DNA of 64,000 nt from Pyrocephalus nanus (GCA_038380795.1 CM076261.1:10484556-10548555), one strand, 5' to 3'. Shown: positions 1-13,131, counted from the stretch's first letter. The notes: a model not told the origin generated them from the sequence alone. Numbers and translations are program-made.

Positions 1-2020
1 TTTACCTGAAAACATTACTTCTTGGGGAAATGTCTGATATAAAGTGAGAACATGTTAAAAGTACTACAGAGAAAATAAAGACATGGGCAAAATTCAATAC
101 TTGGTTGACCATCATAGCTGTGTATCTAACTTCAAGCAAGGTAAAGAGGTCCTTGACAACACAGTTATACATCTTTCTGTATGGGGAAATATATGTGCCA
201 GCCAAATCTGTACCTTTAGACAGATAGATACCTTTCATGAAAAGTTTTCTATTACAAAAAACACAAAAGGTATTTGGAATAATGTGATAAAGACCACTTA
301 TAGGCCATAAGACAGATTGTATGTATTGAAAAATGCATCTTTTTAAAAGGGGAAAAATATTTCTTTTTCCCCTAAATAACATTTTATAGAAATAATAAGA
401 ATGAGCCACATTTAACTTTTATTAATGGTCTCAGCCTTGGTGGATCTCCGTTCTCAGTCCACCATATTTCAGCCAAAGTACACAATATTTTCTGGCTTTA
501 TTTTTGATAAATGTAAGATCCAATTTTTCGGTCTGAAAGCCAACATTTACATTTTGTTTTGTGCTACTTTAGCAGAAATTCAAGATGATTAGCATACCTC
601 CAGAGCAACATCTTTCTTTGTCACTAATTATAATTTTCTGTCTAGCAATTCCATTACAGAAACATAAATGATAGGATCATTTTAGCATAGTATATGGGGT
701 GGGTTTTTAAATTTTTTAAGCTAAGCTGTGATTATATTCCACATAAATATAATCTATTGGCCCTTAGGGAGCCTTGACAAATGAAATTCTAATTTATATA
801 ATTCTGCTTAGAAGGCTAGTTAATTTGCCAGAAAAGAAAAGACAGCAAGGCCAGCAGAAATTAAGACAATAAACTAACAGCAGATAAAAGCCATGCTACA
901 GAGTTTCTCTTTTCCAATCTATATGAAAGAATGAAAACTTACTGGTCAGAAAAATGCATGACCAAAATAAGAAGGAATATTTGGTGCAAATCATTATGTT
1001 ATAAATAAGGTAGTGTTCAATAAAGAAGCCACATGCATTTGAAGAAGTTGCAAGCTTTTAGGTGATTTAATAATGCTGCCTGGTATAGACAGAAAGGAAA
1101 TGGGTTAGGCTTTATGTTTTAGTGTGAAACAGAGTGTGACATGAATGCTTTGGCAGGCATCACACTCCTTTGACCGGCAATATTTCACTGTTGCTTAAGC
1201 AATGTCTTTCCACTGAGAGGCAAAGCTTGAGACTTGACTTTTTTTTAGTTAATGGCATCAGTTCTTGGGAAGGGTGGCTTTCATATGCTGCCAGCTCCAG
1301 AGTGGGCATACATCTTCCACTTATCTAAACAAATTCATCTCTTTCAAATGTATAAGGTATTTTCAAGATGCTTGTAGGTATAATGTTGCAGAAACGCTCA
1401 GTGTTCTGTCAGGGCTGAAGTTAATTTGTGTTTCAAGAGCATCTCACCAAGGTGATAGCACTGAGGAAAAATTATATACCAACCTCTCTTTCTCTTTCAT
1501 ACCAGTTACTACTGTTCTCCCTGGGATGAATCTGACAAAAGAGCTGAGGGAGCTAGAGCTGTGGGATGAAGCAATGAGCACACTCTATCATGCAATAACG
1601 GAGGTAATATCTGTCCCGTGACAGCTGATCCTGGCCCTATATCACCCACTAGATGAAATAAACTTTGTGAATATTTTATCACATTTGTAATGGAAATAGT
1701 AGTATAAGTGTGATGCCAATACAGGATGCTTCTTTTTTTCCCCATAAGAATTTGTAAAATTTTTATGGAGAAAGGGTCATTTTTGGCAGTGCCTGAACAT
1801 TGTTTTAACATGAAGAACACAGAATTGAAAAAAAAAAAAAAAAAAGAAAAAGTGATGCAAGGTTTTTAATCTGTATTAAAACTCAATAGTGTTTACTATG
1901 TTGATGAAATTTTTGATGCAATCCAAAACTAAGCATAGGGTTTTTTAATAATTGATATACAGAAGCTTTCTAAACATGTACACGCGATCATAAAAACTGA
2001 AAAACTCTTTCCCCATTTTT
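1..2020. other. AT-rich non-coding stretch, no gene seen
   Basis: I see no recognisable gene or repeat family here. A minus-strand frame is open for 135 codons at 2-409 and reaches the window edge, but its translation is rich in F, Y, I and L, resembles no family I know, and has no supporting splice sites or promoter. An 18-base A tract lies at 1828-1845. The sequence looks like ordinary neutral intergenic or intronic DNA. Confidence 0.6.
1828..1845. repeat. poly(A) tract, 18 bases
   Basis: This is an uninterrupted run of 18 A followed by an A/G-rich tail. No AATAAA signal lies at the usual distance upstream, so nothing points to a retrocopy. It is probably a simple slippage tract. Confidence 0.85.
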
Positions 2021-2470
2021 CTCAGAACCAAAGAATCAATTAGGTCATAAAAGACCTCCAAGATCAAGGAGTCCAATCTTTGATTGATCACCACCATCTC
2101 AACTAGAGCAGAGCACTAAGTGCCACATCCAGTCTTTCCTTCCTCAAGTACCTCCAGGGATGGCAATTCCAACACCTGCCTGGGCAGTCCAATCCGATTC
2201 CTGACAACCCTTTCTGTGAAGAAATTCATCATAACGTCCAGCTGAACCTTCTCTGGTGCAGCTTTTGGCCATGTACCCTTGTCCCATAGCTTTTTACTAT
2301 GAGGAGAGGCAGCCCCCCACCTGGCTACAATCTCCTTTCAGGTAGTTGTAGGCCACTTCTGAGCCTCCTCTTCTCCAGGCTAAACAACCCCAGCTCCCTC
2401 AACCATTCCTTATAGGACTTATGCTCTAGACCCTCCACCAGTTTCTTGTAGGACTTACCCTTCAGGCAAC
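2021..2470 (-). mobile_element. CR1 LINE 3' fragment, minus strand
   Basis: Read on the plus strand, this is the reverse complement of an avian CR1 tail. Recognisable blocks occur in the usual order: a decayed 3' end near AGACCTCCAAGATCAAGGAG, then CACCTCCAGGGATGG-like and CCCTTTCTGTGAAGAAATTC-like blocks, then CCCCCACCTGGCTACAA, CTCTTCTCCAGGCTAAACAA and a CTCCCTCAACCATTCCT block. These encode, on the minus strand, the last part of the CR1 ORF2 reverse transcriptase. The wording differs from the copies at 3475 and 43695, so it belongs to another CR1 subfamily. Many indels and changes break the frame, so it is a dead, 5'-truncated copy, as is usual for CR1. The outer ends are approximate. Confidence 0.9.
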
Positions 2471-3474
2471 TTCCTACCAGACTAATATGAGATTAAAACT
2501 CTGAAATTTCTTCCCAAAAATAGTCTTTGCCATGCTAGAAGGTAATTTCTAAATCTAGCAAGTGTGTTATAAGTGTATCTCACACTTTTCTGACATACTA
2601 GAGCTCTGGAAAAGTAGTGGACTGCCACAGTAGAAAATTAATTCCTTGATATGACCTTGTAAAGTTTAGGCAGTTCTTAAGCTCATTTCCCATATTTCCT
2701 AGTAATCCCACCTTACATTGTACTAAGGGATCTGACCAGTTTTCCAAAGCTTATAGATGGACTTTTAAGTGCAAATGATTTGATGCTAGAAAAGTGTGTT
2801 TGTCATTCCTGGTAAAGTGGATGATCTAAGATTTCAGCCTAAAGGTGATACTGCAATAGAAGACTGTACAAATAATAAATGATAATAATTAATCAGAACA
2901 GTCTAAGCATGAAAAGTAGCTCTATACAGCTCCCCCAGGTGCCTCTTCCTGACATGAAGAGTTCACCTTGAGGATGAATTGACAGTTCATTCTCCATGCC
3001 CATGAAATTTCCAGTCTCCCTGAGAGGCTCTATTAGCAGCAATTGTGTTTGTAATTTGTAGACATGTCAATCAAGTAATTTCATATAGGCCACTGAACAA
3101 TTATTAGAATGCAACAATTTGGATTTTTACTGACCCAGGCTGAATTTCAGCTGGTAATTTACATCTGAAAGACTCCATATGGTATTCCAAAGTCCCCAAG
3201 CCTGCAGTTTCCAACTGTTTATTTAATTCAGGTATGCTTATTAGTTTTAACACACATTCACATAGTCTACACAACTTAGTTTGTAGATCTGCATGGATAA
3301 ATGCCATTGAATTGGCATTATATGTAGAAAATATAGTTTGCTAAATTAATTTATGTGGGCCTAGGTCAATATTTAAAAAATGGTAGTGATTTCAGAGCAT
3401 TCAATTTCTTTCCTCTTTTTATTGCTCTTTGTTTTCAGAGTGGGGGCTTCAATTCTCAATCTCTGGAAGTATTG
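2471..3474. other. Non-coding spacer between two CR1 copies
   Basis: About 1 kb of AT-rich sequence with no recognised gene, repeat or regulatory element. The only open frame of note (minus strand, 3104-3307) is 67 codons, has no family resemblance and no exon signals. Confidence 0.6.
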
Positions 3475-4235
3475 CACAGAATCATAGAATGCTTGGGTTT
3501 GGAAGGGACCTCTGGATAGTCCACTCCCTTGCTAAAGCAGGTTTACCTGGAGCAGGTTGCACAGGTTTACATCCAGTTGGGTTATGAATATCTCCAAAGA
3601 AGAAGACTCCACAACTTCTCATCGCTCTCTGTTCCAGTCCTATGTCACCCTCAAAGTGTTCACCCTCCTTGTGATTCAATTTCTGTCCATTGCCCGTTGT
3701 CCTGGCACTAAGTTGAACCGAAATGAGCCCAACTTTATCCTCTTGACACCTGCCCTTAAGATATTTGTATGTATTGATAATATCCCGTCTCAGTTATTTC
3801 TTCTTCAGGCTAAACAGCCCCACATCCATCAGCCTTTCCTCATAAGAGAGATGTTCCAATCCCCTAAGGGTCTTTGTAACCCTCAACTGGACTTGCTTCA
3901 GGACCTCCATGTGGTTATTGTACTGAGGAGCCCAGAACTGGACACAGCACTCCAGATGTGGCCTCACCAGGGCAGGCTAGAGGGACCAGACCACCTTCTG
4001 TGACATCCTGGCAACGCTCTTCCCAATGCAGCCCAGGATACCATCTTGGCCATAAAGGCATGCTGCTGGCTCATGGATAGCTTCCATGAGGAAGGACTTC
4101 CAGGCCCTTCTCCACACAGCTGCTTTCCAACAGGCCACCCTCTAACCTGTCCTGGTGTGTTGGGTTATTCCTCCCCATGCTTCCCTTTGTTGAACTTGTA
4201 AAGGTTCTTCTCTGTCCAACCTTCTAGCCTTAAAA
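3475..4235 (-). mobile_element. CR1 LINE 3' fragment, about 760 bp, minus strand
   Basis: This is the longest CR1 copy in the window. The 3' end is seen as CACAGAATCATAGAATGC at 3475, followed by TTGGAAGGGACCTCTGG. Further along come TTCTTCAGGCTAAACAGCCCC, CTGGACACAGCACTCCAG, GCAGCCCAGGATACC and, near 4150, CCTGTCCTGGTGTG with GGGTTATTCCTCCCC. In minus-strand sense these encode the C-terminal part of the CR1 ORF2 reverse transcriptase (the GCIKRS-like and LEYCVQLW-like segments) and the short 3' UTR. The frame is broken by indels. A 148-codon plus-strand frame at 3557-4003 is only the antisense of this element. The 5' end is truncated at about 4235, where the CR1 match stops abruptly. Confidence 0.93.
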
Positions 4236-7200
4236 TGGATACTTTTGCCCTCATTTTTCCTGTGCCTGCCCAGACACATAAGGCTTGATGATCGAGCTTG
4301 TGCTGGGAGCCCTGGTGTGCCCTGGGAGAGGGCTCTTCCAGCAACATGGAAGCTGTGTGAATTCACCCTTCCTGTGGCCTGGACTGTGGGCCCAGAGCCT
4401 GACAACTGCTTCCTAGGAATCTTCCCTTGAATCACAGTGATGTTTGTTCCTGGACATGACAAATGTAAGAAGGTTCAGAGGTTCCATTTTTCTTGAGCAG
4501 ATGCTGTGCAGTTTAGATAACTGACTTAATCATTTGTTCAAGGTTTTACTCCTGGGAGAACTGTTGGAGTATTTGGACATGGCGAGTACAGCTGGCTTCT
4601 CTAATGCATTTACTATCAATGCTTTTTCTGGGTTTAAAATTTTGAACTAAAAAATGCATAAAATCTGATTTTGTGAGAAATCCATATTCTTGCCTAGCTA
4701 GAAAAACCACAAGGGAGCAGCCTTTCTTAAGCTTTCTCAGTTCTTTTGGTTGTCAACCAGAAAATGCAGAGAGACACAAACAAATGAAGGTAGTACTTTC
4801 CATGCATATCAAAGATTTCAAGACTTGACAGTGGAAGTTCACTTTGTTTTATTACTACAGGCAGTGCTCAGTCTTGCATGAGACATAGTGTGTTTGGCCC
4901 AGATCTACAAAAGCTAATCAGCATGCTGGGAATTAACTATGAGGGTAAGTGCTATGCTGCATTAGCCTAGAGGCGTAGAGAGTGCACTTTACAAAAAGTG
5001 GGCCCCACAAGGACTTTGGAAGAGCTTGCCTCTTCAAACTGTGAAGAGTCCAGATAGACAGGTCTAGTTCATAAGTGTAATTCTTCTGCAAAGTGCAGTG
5101 GGCTCTGCACTTCAATAACCTGCAGGAACAAGATATAAACTTCCTCCTCCCTGACCTCTTTGACTATGAAGAAGCTTTGCAAGTGTTGAAAAGTCACAAG
5201 CTCTGCCAGAAGTCTTGTACAAGCAGCCTGAACCAAATCTGTACAGCAATGACAGCAAGAGTCAGCAAAATACTGGAAAGAAGGATCTCATTCTCATGCA
5301 AATGTCTTCAGAAAGAAAGAATAACAGAAGTTAAATATACAAAAAATATGATATATTACAGTAGGTTCTAAAAAGAACATTTTTCAAAGTTTTCTTAAGC
5401 TGTCAGCAGCTGTTTAACTTTGTTCAGAAGCAATGGGGCAAAATGAAATCTTTTCATATATGATTATTTTTATATTTTCAGGGTCTTTTTTCCCCCCAGG
5501 TATTATCTAGTGACACACAAGATAATGCACTGTGTCCATGCAGAAACACTGCAAAAAGATCAAACATTTCACTTCATCATCTTCAAATACTTTCATGCTA
5601 CCATGGGCAAGAAGAATAGAGGAAAAGAAGCAAAAGGACACTTTAAATAGGATCTAGGAAAGAAAGAGTTTATACACTGAGCTGCTATAAATTACTGCCA
5701 GTAAAGCTGAAAAATCCCCAAATGCTAGAGATGTAGCAGTCTGGTAATGCAAGTAGAGATTTAAACTTCAATGAACAACCCTACCTCCCCTACGTTACTT
5801 GGAGAAGCATATTCCCTGCTGTTCACTTATTAGTCTCAGGAGTAAGAGAAATGTGCAAGTGGCCTATATACAAAATACCCACGATTATACAAATATGGTC
5901 AATCTAAGTGTGAATGCAGTCATGGAAGTGTTGAGGGACAAGCCTCATCTGCTTCATTAAAAAAAAAAAAAAAATTAAAAAAAACTAAACCCCACAACTC
6001 GCAGTTAAGGTATGACACAGAAAACCTCAAGTGACCTTCTTCTTTGTTTGTGTTCTGTGTCATGAATTTAGAGTGTCACTTTTTAAACAAGTAAATAATA
6101 AGATTCCCTCGTAATTTCCCTACTATTTCATCAAAGTGGTAAATGCTCATTTCTGTCACGCTGAGCACTTTCCCCAGGATAAAGCACCACTGCTTTTCCA
6201 TCTATTCCCCTGCACCATACGATTGCTCTCTACTATACTCTCTACTTAATTTTATTTAAGCATCTCAGAGCTCCTTTAGATAAAGAGGTGAATGAATATC
6301 ATAAAATAAATTATGAGGACTTCACACCATTTTCCAGTTAGTCAAGAAATGTAAGAAGATTTAGGAGGAAACTCATTTTGTTAAAATTACTTGGCCAGTT
6401 GGAACACTAAAGAAATTAAACGTTTTGGGCAACCACCTCAATTTTTGCATGCTTCTTGTGACGTATGAAAACTGTTCCTTGGCCTTAAGAGACAGTGGTA
6501 GTGACTGTGTGATGATTTCAGTATGGTATGGCAGGAGAGAAACTGTCGAACCTTATTCACAGTCACATGTAGGAAGGGTAAGAGGATCTGCAAGTAAATG
6601 AGAGCTGTTTCATATGCTGTCTTAATGTACCATAATATTCTCAGGCTGTTATTTATGACTTTTTATAACACAACCATTTTGATAGCTGCCTGTTACTTTT
6701 TCCAAATGAGGTAAGATTGTACAGAAGCATGTTGTAGATAGAAAAAACAGATTTTTGTCCCCTTATTCTATTGATTTCCTTGTATCAAAATCAGTACAGT
6801 ATTTCTTCAAGTTCATTTAAGAACTGACCAAAAGATACTGTGGAGCAAGTCTGAAAATGCCCAGAAAAGAGTGAGCTGTAGGGACCGGTTCATGCAGTGT
6901 TTAATTTCCCCTTCTCCTGTGCAACAGTGATCAGATGGAAGGCAGAATGTATCAAATGAGCATAGTGGTTCTATTTGCATTTTTTTAAAGGCAAGTCTTA
7001 CTTTCCTTATACTAGTCTTAAGAAAATTTGACTGGCTAAGCTCCTTATTTGTCAATTTGTTTTTCCTCTATTCCATGACAGATCCATAAGAAAAGAGGAA
7101 AGGTCAGATGCAGGAAAGTGTGTCTCGGTCACATAGCCTGATACCACTGCGGCAGCAGGGAAGAAGGGTATTAATGACATTATTTAACAGCAGAAAAGAA

Positions 7201-8349
7201 AGATCTTGCACCCTGGTGCAAGAAAGAGTCCATGACCTAAATTGCTTGATGTTTGGTAGTGCTTCTGACAGGGGACTGTTAGTAGCCTTCTATATACAAT
7301 GTTTTTTTCTTCTTTAATTCAAATCCAGACTTATGAGGAATTTCCAAAATGATATCAAAATGGCAATGATAACAGGAGCAAATGTTGAACCCTTTTGTGA
7401 GTGTGGTTTTTTTTTTTTTAATTAAAAAAGTAATCAATAGTTTGATGATAGAAAGCTGCAATCCCAGCTGTATTTTCAGTTTCATATTCAGTAGCCACAA
7501 ACCGCAGGACAATGTTTGTGACAAAGTTGCGTTTTGAGAAACCTTTCAAAGACATGACAAAAATACAGCCTGCTCTTTATAGCCTCCAGCAATACCATCT
7601 CATGCTCTGACCTCTCTAGATTTTACATGCTCCGGTAGGCAGGTTGAGTGCTTGACTGGCAAGCACTGACTTTTCCAAGGAAACCCAAAATACTGCTAGT
7701 GACCATGCTGGCTGCTGTGCATTTACCACGGTCTTTGCTCAACACTAAGCCTGTCACCTGACATATCACTAACGAGCGCTGACTTCTGGAGTAAATGCTC
7801 CAAGTCAAGTTGCTCAATCACCCATGGTCTCATAAGGATCCCACATCAGGGAAAATACCAGTTTTAATGTGCTGTTGCATTACATTCTTCCTGCAGCTAT
7901 ATTCAGAAGAAGAATACTTTAGTTCCTGTTTGAAGCTCTTGCTTTATCTACTATATCATATTTGGTTTTCTGATTTATGCAGGAGAGTTTGGGAGACAGG
8001 ATTGCTCATAAATACTCTTCAGTTTCTTCAAGTGTCTGGAATTAGCTTATGATTTATTATTTACAAAGTATTTCAGAATCTCTGTGAAAGGTTCTATAAG
8101 AATACACTTCAAGGAGCAGTTTCAGATATGCAAGGTCAGACCGTGGCAGAAAAGAGCTAAGAGAGAGATCAAATATAATTTCAGAGGATATATCACAGTT
8201 AATGAACTTTGTCAAAGGGAATCCCAGGGCAATCTGCAGATGAGGAAGATGATATAAAAACAGAGCCTAAAAGAAGTTCAAGGAATTAACAAAAGCATAG
8301 CTTCCTGGTGCATGCTTGAAGTGTTATAACTCTACAAGCATGAGAGTAA
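4236..8349. other. AT-rich non-coding stretch, no gene seen
   Basis: About 4 kb without a recognisable gene. It holds a 16-base A tract (5959-5974) and a 13-base T tract (7407-7419). Short open frames (up to about 92 codons, at 5093-5371) have no family resemblance. I see no CR1, LTR, RNA gene or CpG cluster in it. Confidence 0.6.
5959..5974. repeat. poly(A) tract, 16 bases
   Basis: A run of 16 A, then TT, then 8 A. It has no nearby polyadenylation signal or target duplication that I can see. Confidence 0.8.
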
Positions 8350-8646
8350 TTGTTAGAGCCCAGCCAGCAACCAAGCCCCACTCAGCCACTCACTCACTCC
8401 CCCACCAGCAGGACTGGGGAGAGAATCAGAAGGGTAAAAGCTAGAGAACTTGTGGGCTGGTTAATAGGGAAAGCACAAGCTGTGTATGGAAGCAAAGCAA
8501 AACAAGGAACTAATTCACTCCTTCCTATGGGCAGGCAGGTGTTCAGCCCCAGGAGGGCAGGGCCTCATCATATGTAATGGTTACTTGGAAAGACAAACAC
8601 CCTCACTCCAAGCGTCCTCACCTTCCTCCTTCTTTCTCCCAGTTCA

Positions 8647-8652
8647 TATATA
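8647..8652 (+). promoter_or_regulatory. TATA-like element of the LTR
   Basis: TATATA lies about 165 bases upstream of the LTR polyadenylation signal, where a U3 promoter would sit. It is followed by an E-box-like CATATG (8664-8669) and GGAATATCCC (8674-8683), which fits the NF-kB site pattern GGRNNNYYCC. Activity is not shown by sequence alone. Confidence 0.4.
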
Positions 8653-8814
8653 CAGTGGGATGTCATATGGTTTGGAATATCCCTTTGGTCAGTTTGGGTC
8701 ACCTGTCCTGGCTGCATCTCCTCCCAACCTCCCATGCACCCCCAACTTCCTTGCCAGCCTGGCAGTACAGAAAGCAGAAAAGGTCTTGGCTCAGTGTAAG
8801 CCCTGCTCAGCAAT

Positions 8815-8820
8815 AATAAA
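8815..8820 (+). terminator. Polyadenylation signal AATAAA in the LTR
   Basis: A canonical AATAAA in the expected R region of the LTR, just after GTGTAAGCCCTGCTCAGC. It could still end a transcript read from upstream on the plus strand. Confidence 0.55.
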
Positions 8821-11019
8821 ACCACCTCTATATTATCAACCCTGTGTTCTGCATTTATCCAACACATAGCCCCATACTAGCCAGTATGAAGCACAGCACA
8901 CTAATTTATGATTTATCTGTAAATAGTGAAATAGTAGGGTTGTTCAGTTTGCTTGTTGCCCTTTGTTTTAGAAAAAAAGCAAAATGAAAATTAAGGAAAT
9001 TAATTTACACATCAAATAGTCATCAATAAAAGGAGAACATACCAACTTGCTGAAGAAAATGGATATTTTAAAACAAAACAGCCAATAATTACAATAATTT
9101 TCTATTCCACATTTTATAGCTCTAGCAATAGCTTAGTGCTGCTGCTGAACACTACAATAAATATTGACTATTTATATTTGAATGGATGATAGTGTTACAG
9201 TTTTATACAAACAGGAATCTTTCTTACAATGCCTTTCTAAAAGGAGATTAATATAGCATACAAATATTTATTATTATAAATAATACACCAGAGATATTAT
9301 TGAGTCCACCATGGAGTCCAATGCCATCAGTCTCCCTTATCAGAAAAGGATCCCCACAAACCAAAAGCTATTAAACCTTGCAGGGGCATTAATAGTCTTT
9401 AAAGAAGAAGAAAAATAATCCCTGAGGTGCAAGAAGAAAACAAATGAGAACACAAAGCAATACAGAGGCAGAGGCAGAAGATGGGCACTGGCACTGCAAG
9501 GGCACTGTATTTTTGAGTGACCTCAGCACATTAGTACAGTATGGGGTTCAAATCTGAACTCAGAACACATACATATTACTGAAGCTGGTTGTAATGTCTT
9601 CTCTTCTGATGCTGCTGGTGATGTTTCTTAGGGCTTCTCCTTTTTCTATTCAGTTTTGAAGGCTTCTCTGCTTGCCACAGTTCTGCATGTCTGAGCTCAC
9701 AAAAAGCTGAAGAATACTTTACTTGTAAGATTGAAGACAATGCTTTTAACACCCCAAATTTAAAATCTTTTTGCTTTGATTATCTTCTTCCTTAAGCTTC
9801 TTATACAGGTTTCAGCAGAACTGTGCTGCTAACCTAAACCTGACACCAGGTAAACAGTATTTTGTTGTTTGAGACCATGACTAAATGAGCTGTCCGGTTC
9901 TGAAAGATGCACAACTGGGTGCCTTGGGAGAATTGTTGAGCCTGAGCGGAAATGGCAGAAATTCAAGGAATGACACTGAGAAAGCCACTGGTCATGCAGT
10001 AGTAATTGTGCATTTCTGGTTCTGTCCATCTCAGAAAGCATATAGTTGAAAACAGTATGACAAAAGGAAACAAGGATTATCAAACACCAACATTCATGTC
10101 AGAAATAGTTAAGTAAAAGAGAAGTCTTTTTTTTGAAACATAAATGAGCAGGCGTGGTATAAGCAGGTTCAAGTACACAGGGATTGGAAGTGGTAGTTTC
10201 CTGCATCTTCCCTTCCAGGACATAAGGGGAGGAAGGAGTCAAAAGTAGCCAGCATAAACGTGAGTTGAGCAGTTTGCAATATGTAATTTAGCTGTGGTGT
10301 TCCTGGACAAAATATGTCGCGATTATTTAAGCTTACACAGAGCCCAGAGAAAGCTAGTGAAAGTCATGGAAAACAAATCCTTCAGAAATTTCTAAATATA
10401 TAGAAGCCATGCCTGGCCCAGGAATTACTCGAGCTGCAAAAAAGTTTGGAGGCAAAAGGGATACTTCAGGGAAAAGTATTTGGTGACTCTATTCTTATAC
10501 TCTTGTCAGAAACTTCCTTTTGTTCTCTCTGAGAGGGACACAGGGATTAAAGGACCTGGTCAGACCAGAGAGGACTTTTTTTACAGTTTTGACATGCAGA
10601 TGGAAAGAAGTCACACCTTAGGCTTACCAGCTGCTTTTAACACAGGAAGTAAGAAGCACCTATGGTGCAAAACATTGAATGATCAATAGAAATTGCATGC
10701 TAACAGAGGAAAAGGAGCAACAAAGAAAGGACCTGCAGTGGAAAAACAGGCAGTTAAAAGCTGCATGAGAGTTAAAACTCCCTGGAAATAGAAGAGTTTT
10801 GAACAGCACTTCACTCTGCCTTTTCTAGCAATGGATGTCAGAAAAAGGCAGGGATTCAGAAGGCAGTCTTCATTCTAACAATAGCTAGCTCTGAAGCTCT
10901 CGATGTGTTTAATAGCTTCCACTTAACTCATGTAGAATAGAGTGACTGTAAAACTGCTAGAAATATTTGAAGATTCATATATTCTATGGGAACATTAAAT
11001 GGATGAGAAGGCTGAAGGC

Positions 11020-11036
11020 TTTTTTTTTTTTTTTTT
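11020..11036. repeat. poly(T) tract, 17 bases
   Basis: An uninterrupted run of 17 T ending in AATAATGG. It is a simple repeat, with no evidence that it is the tail of a minus-strand retrocopy. Confidence 0.8.
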
Positions 11037-13117
11037 AATAATGGGAAAATACAAACCTTGAGTACAGAACTGAGGCTGAGAAGCCAGTTTTGCAATCTAG
11101 AACAGTGGGGAGGAGGTGCTAAGATATGATGAAAGGAATATCTAAGAAATGGCAGAACATGTGCAATGTTGTACCCAAAGACCCAGTGGAATGAGCTAAG
11201 TTTTCATAAACAGAATGGACAATATCTTTGCAGAAGATAAAAAGATTGCAATGAGGTGTTCATTCATTTTAAGCTGAACATTAGCAGGCAGTAAAAAAAG
11301 TGCTGGTATACTCATCCAACCAGGACTGGCAGGAGAAAAGGACATATTAATTAAGAATTAACATATTCATCTTTGTGCTTATCGTATGCATCTATTTCTA
11401 TTAAATGTATATGTAAACTAGATACACATGCAATAACATACTAGAAGTTACATTTGAATAATGTAAAATAATTATGTTATGTTAAAAGCATGCCCATCCA
11501 GAGATTCAAAGGCATGAGACAACAGATATGGAGTCTAAATAATATTAAAGACCTAACAGAAGAGGACTGAAGCTCAATGAAGTAATAAAAAAATGTAGCT
11601 GAGAATCTCTCCAAAGTGTGTACTGGTTTACTCTAATAAAATGCACTTAAAATTATTGCCTATTTAATGTGAAATATTGAATGTCACTATGCTAAAATAT
11701 ATAGGGAGACTTTGGCGTTTCCAAGACAAAATCTGAATTTAGTTTAAACGTATTGTAAGCCCTATAATTTAAAGATAATCATTATTATATGAAAGTGACT
11801 ATGTGCAATTTATTACCCCTACTTAGAAAGAAAAAAAGTCTGAACATGCTCTACAAAGAAGCAGGGGTCTTTTATACAGCATTTGACAAGAGTTTAATAG
11901 ATCAATACCTATTGTCCATTTAATCTGATAAAAATGCCCTACCTGAGACAAATATGTGCACATTGAGGTCCAGAATTAACACCAGATGTGGGACCTTGAA
12001 GAAAATAATGAAAATCATTATCAAAGTATGCATCACCCAATATCATCTTCAAATCTCAGATTGTGGAATACTTTATTGTCCCAGACATTTTGCTGTTAAG
12101 TGTCTACAAAAGATAACATCACCTTTGCCTGTAAGACATTAAGCAACAAGAACAAGTGAATTTCCTGCAATTCTGCTAGTGTTTTAACAGAATTTAATTG
12201 ACCCACGTAAAAGAACACATTGTCTTGAAAATGCATACTTTCAGAAAATGTATTTCATATAATCAGAATAATTTCTGATTGTAAATAATATCAGAATATC
12301 TTTAGGAGTTACTCAAATTTAGCTTTGACAGGAAAATGGATTATTCTTTTCAGAATTCGTAGTGCAGGTTCATGATGCCAGAGATGGGATATAGCTGCTT
12401 CCTGAGAACATGACAGGATGCAGTCCTTTGCACCAATATATGGGCCTGTCAGCCCCGTAAAAGCAGGGTTTGAACCTAGGAAAATATGTTGCTTATAGGG
12501 AACAGTAGTTTTTACATTGTTTCTAACCAAGAGCTGTAAGTTAGAACAGGACTGGTCCCTTATTTCTTGCACTGGTGTAGATAAAATGAAACAGTTTTCC
12601 TTTTCAAAGTAAATCCTTTTCTTAGAATTTCAAAATCCAGTCATTTATGTTTCCATTGAGAGGAACTTTGTCATGGGATAAAGGTTTAATCCCCAATACA
12701 CTGTGCATTTTAATCAGTTTAAATCTTTGCCTGACAACAGACATTTCACAATCAATGGATTTTAATAACCTTTGGGGGAAAATTGCATTAAAGGCAAGCA
12801 GCAATACTTTTCTGGTTTCCCTCTTTGTTACTATTGGTTTTCTATTTTGTTATTAAGAATCTTAGCATGAGACCCAGATCTTCAGGCATTCATCTGCTCT
12901 TGATGATTTTTCCTCGTATGAAGTTCTAATCCTCTGTTTGTGACAACATAATCATTTCCACAGCAGCTAATTGCAATATTTGTAACCACTAATTAGAACT
13001 ACAGGTGGGGATATGTAGTCATGATCTACTGAATTAAAAACAAAACAAGTCCCAAACAAGCCAAAATAGATGACAGACAACAGAAATGTTTTCAACATTA
13101 TGTTTCCAAAGCAACTA

Positions 13118-13131
13118 TTTTTTTTTTTTTT
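13118..13131. repeat. poly(T) tract, 14 bases
   Basis: A run of 14 T followed by CTTTTC. It is a simple repeat with nothing recognisable on either side. Confidence 0.75.

Larger units (their letters stand above)
8350..8901 (+). mobile_element. Solo LTR of a bird endogenous retrovirus (ERVL-like)
   Basis: The sequence follows, block by block, an LTR family common in neoavian genomes as I remember it. The blocks are CTCACTCCC, GGGGAGAGAATCAGAAG, GTAAAAGC, AAGCAAAGCAAAACAAGGAA, GGGCAGGCAGGTGTTCAGCC, GGTTACTTGGAAAGACAAAC, TCATATGG followed by GGAATATCCCTTTGGTCAG, GTGTAAGCCCTGCTCAGCAA, and a 3' end with ACATAGCCCCATACTAGCC and CAGCACA. A TATA-like element (8647-8652) precedes an AATAAA (8815-8820), the expected U3-R-U5 order for a plus-strand LTR. 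No gag, pol or env and no second LTR is present, so it is a solo LTR left by recombination. About 25 bases seem missing just before the CAGCACA end. A 127-codon frame inside it (8486-8869) is not a viral gene. The 5' end is uncertain and may be truncated. Confidence 0.85.

Noticed and set aside
2..409. 135-codon minus-strand open frame touching the window edge
   Set aside because: Its composition is that of translated AT-rich DNA, and I see no family motif or splice context. It cannot be excluded without sequence before position 1.
3557..4003. 148-codon open frame on the plus strand, the longest in the window
   Set aside because: It is the antisense of a CR1 reverse transcriptase fragment, with known CR1 blocks along its whole length.
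8486..8869. 127-codon plus frame and an overlapping 99-codon minus frame
   Set aside because: Both lie inside the LTR at 8350-8901, which is non-coding in its family.
9300..9340. GAGTCCACCATGGAGTCCAA, resembling a CR1 GAGTCCAACC block
   Set aside because: The flanks do not follow CR1 in either direction. A 10-base resemblance is not enough.
9541..9570. B-box-like GGTTCAAATCT suggesting a tRNA
   Set aside because: No A box, acceptor pairing or anticodon arm can be placed around it.
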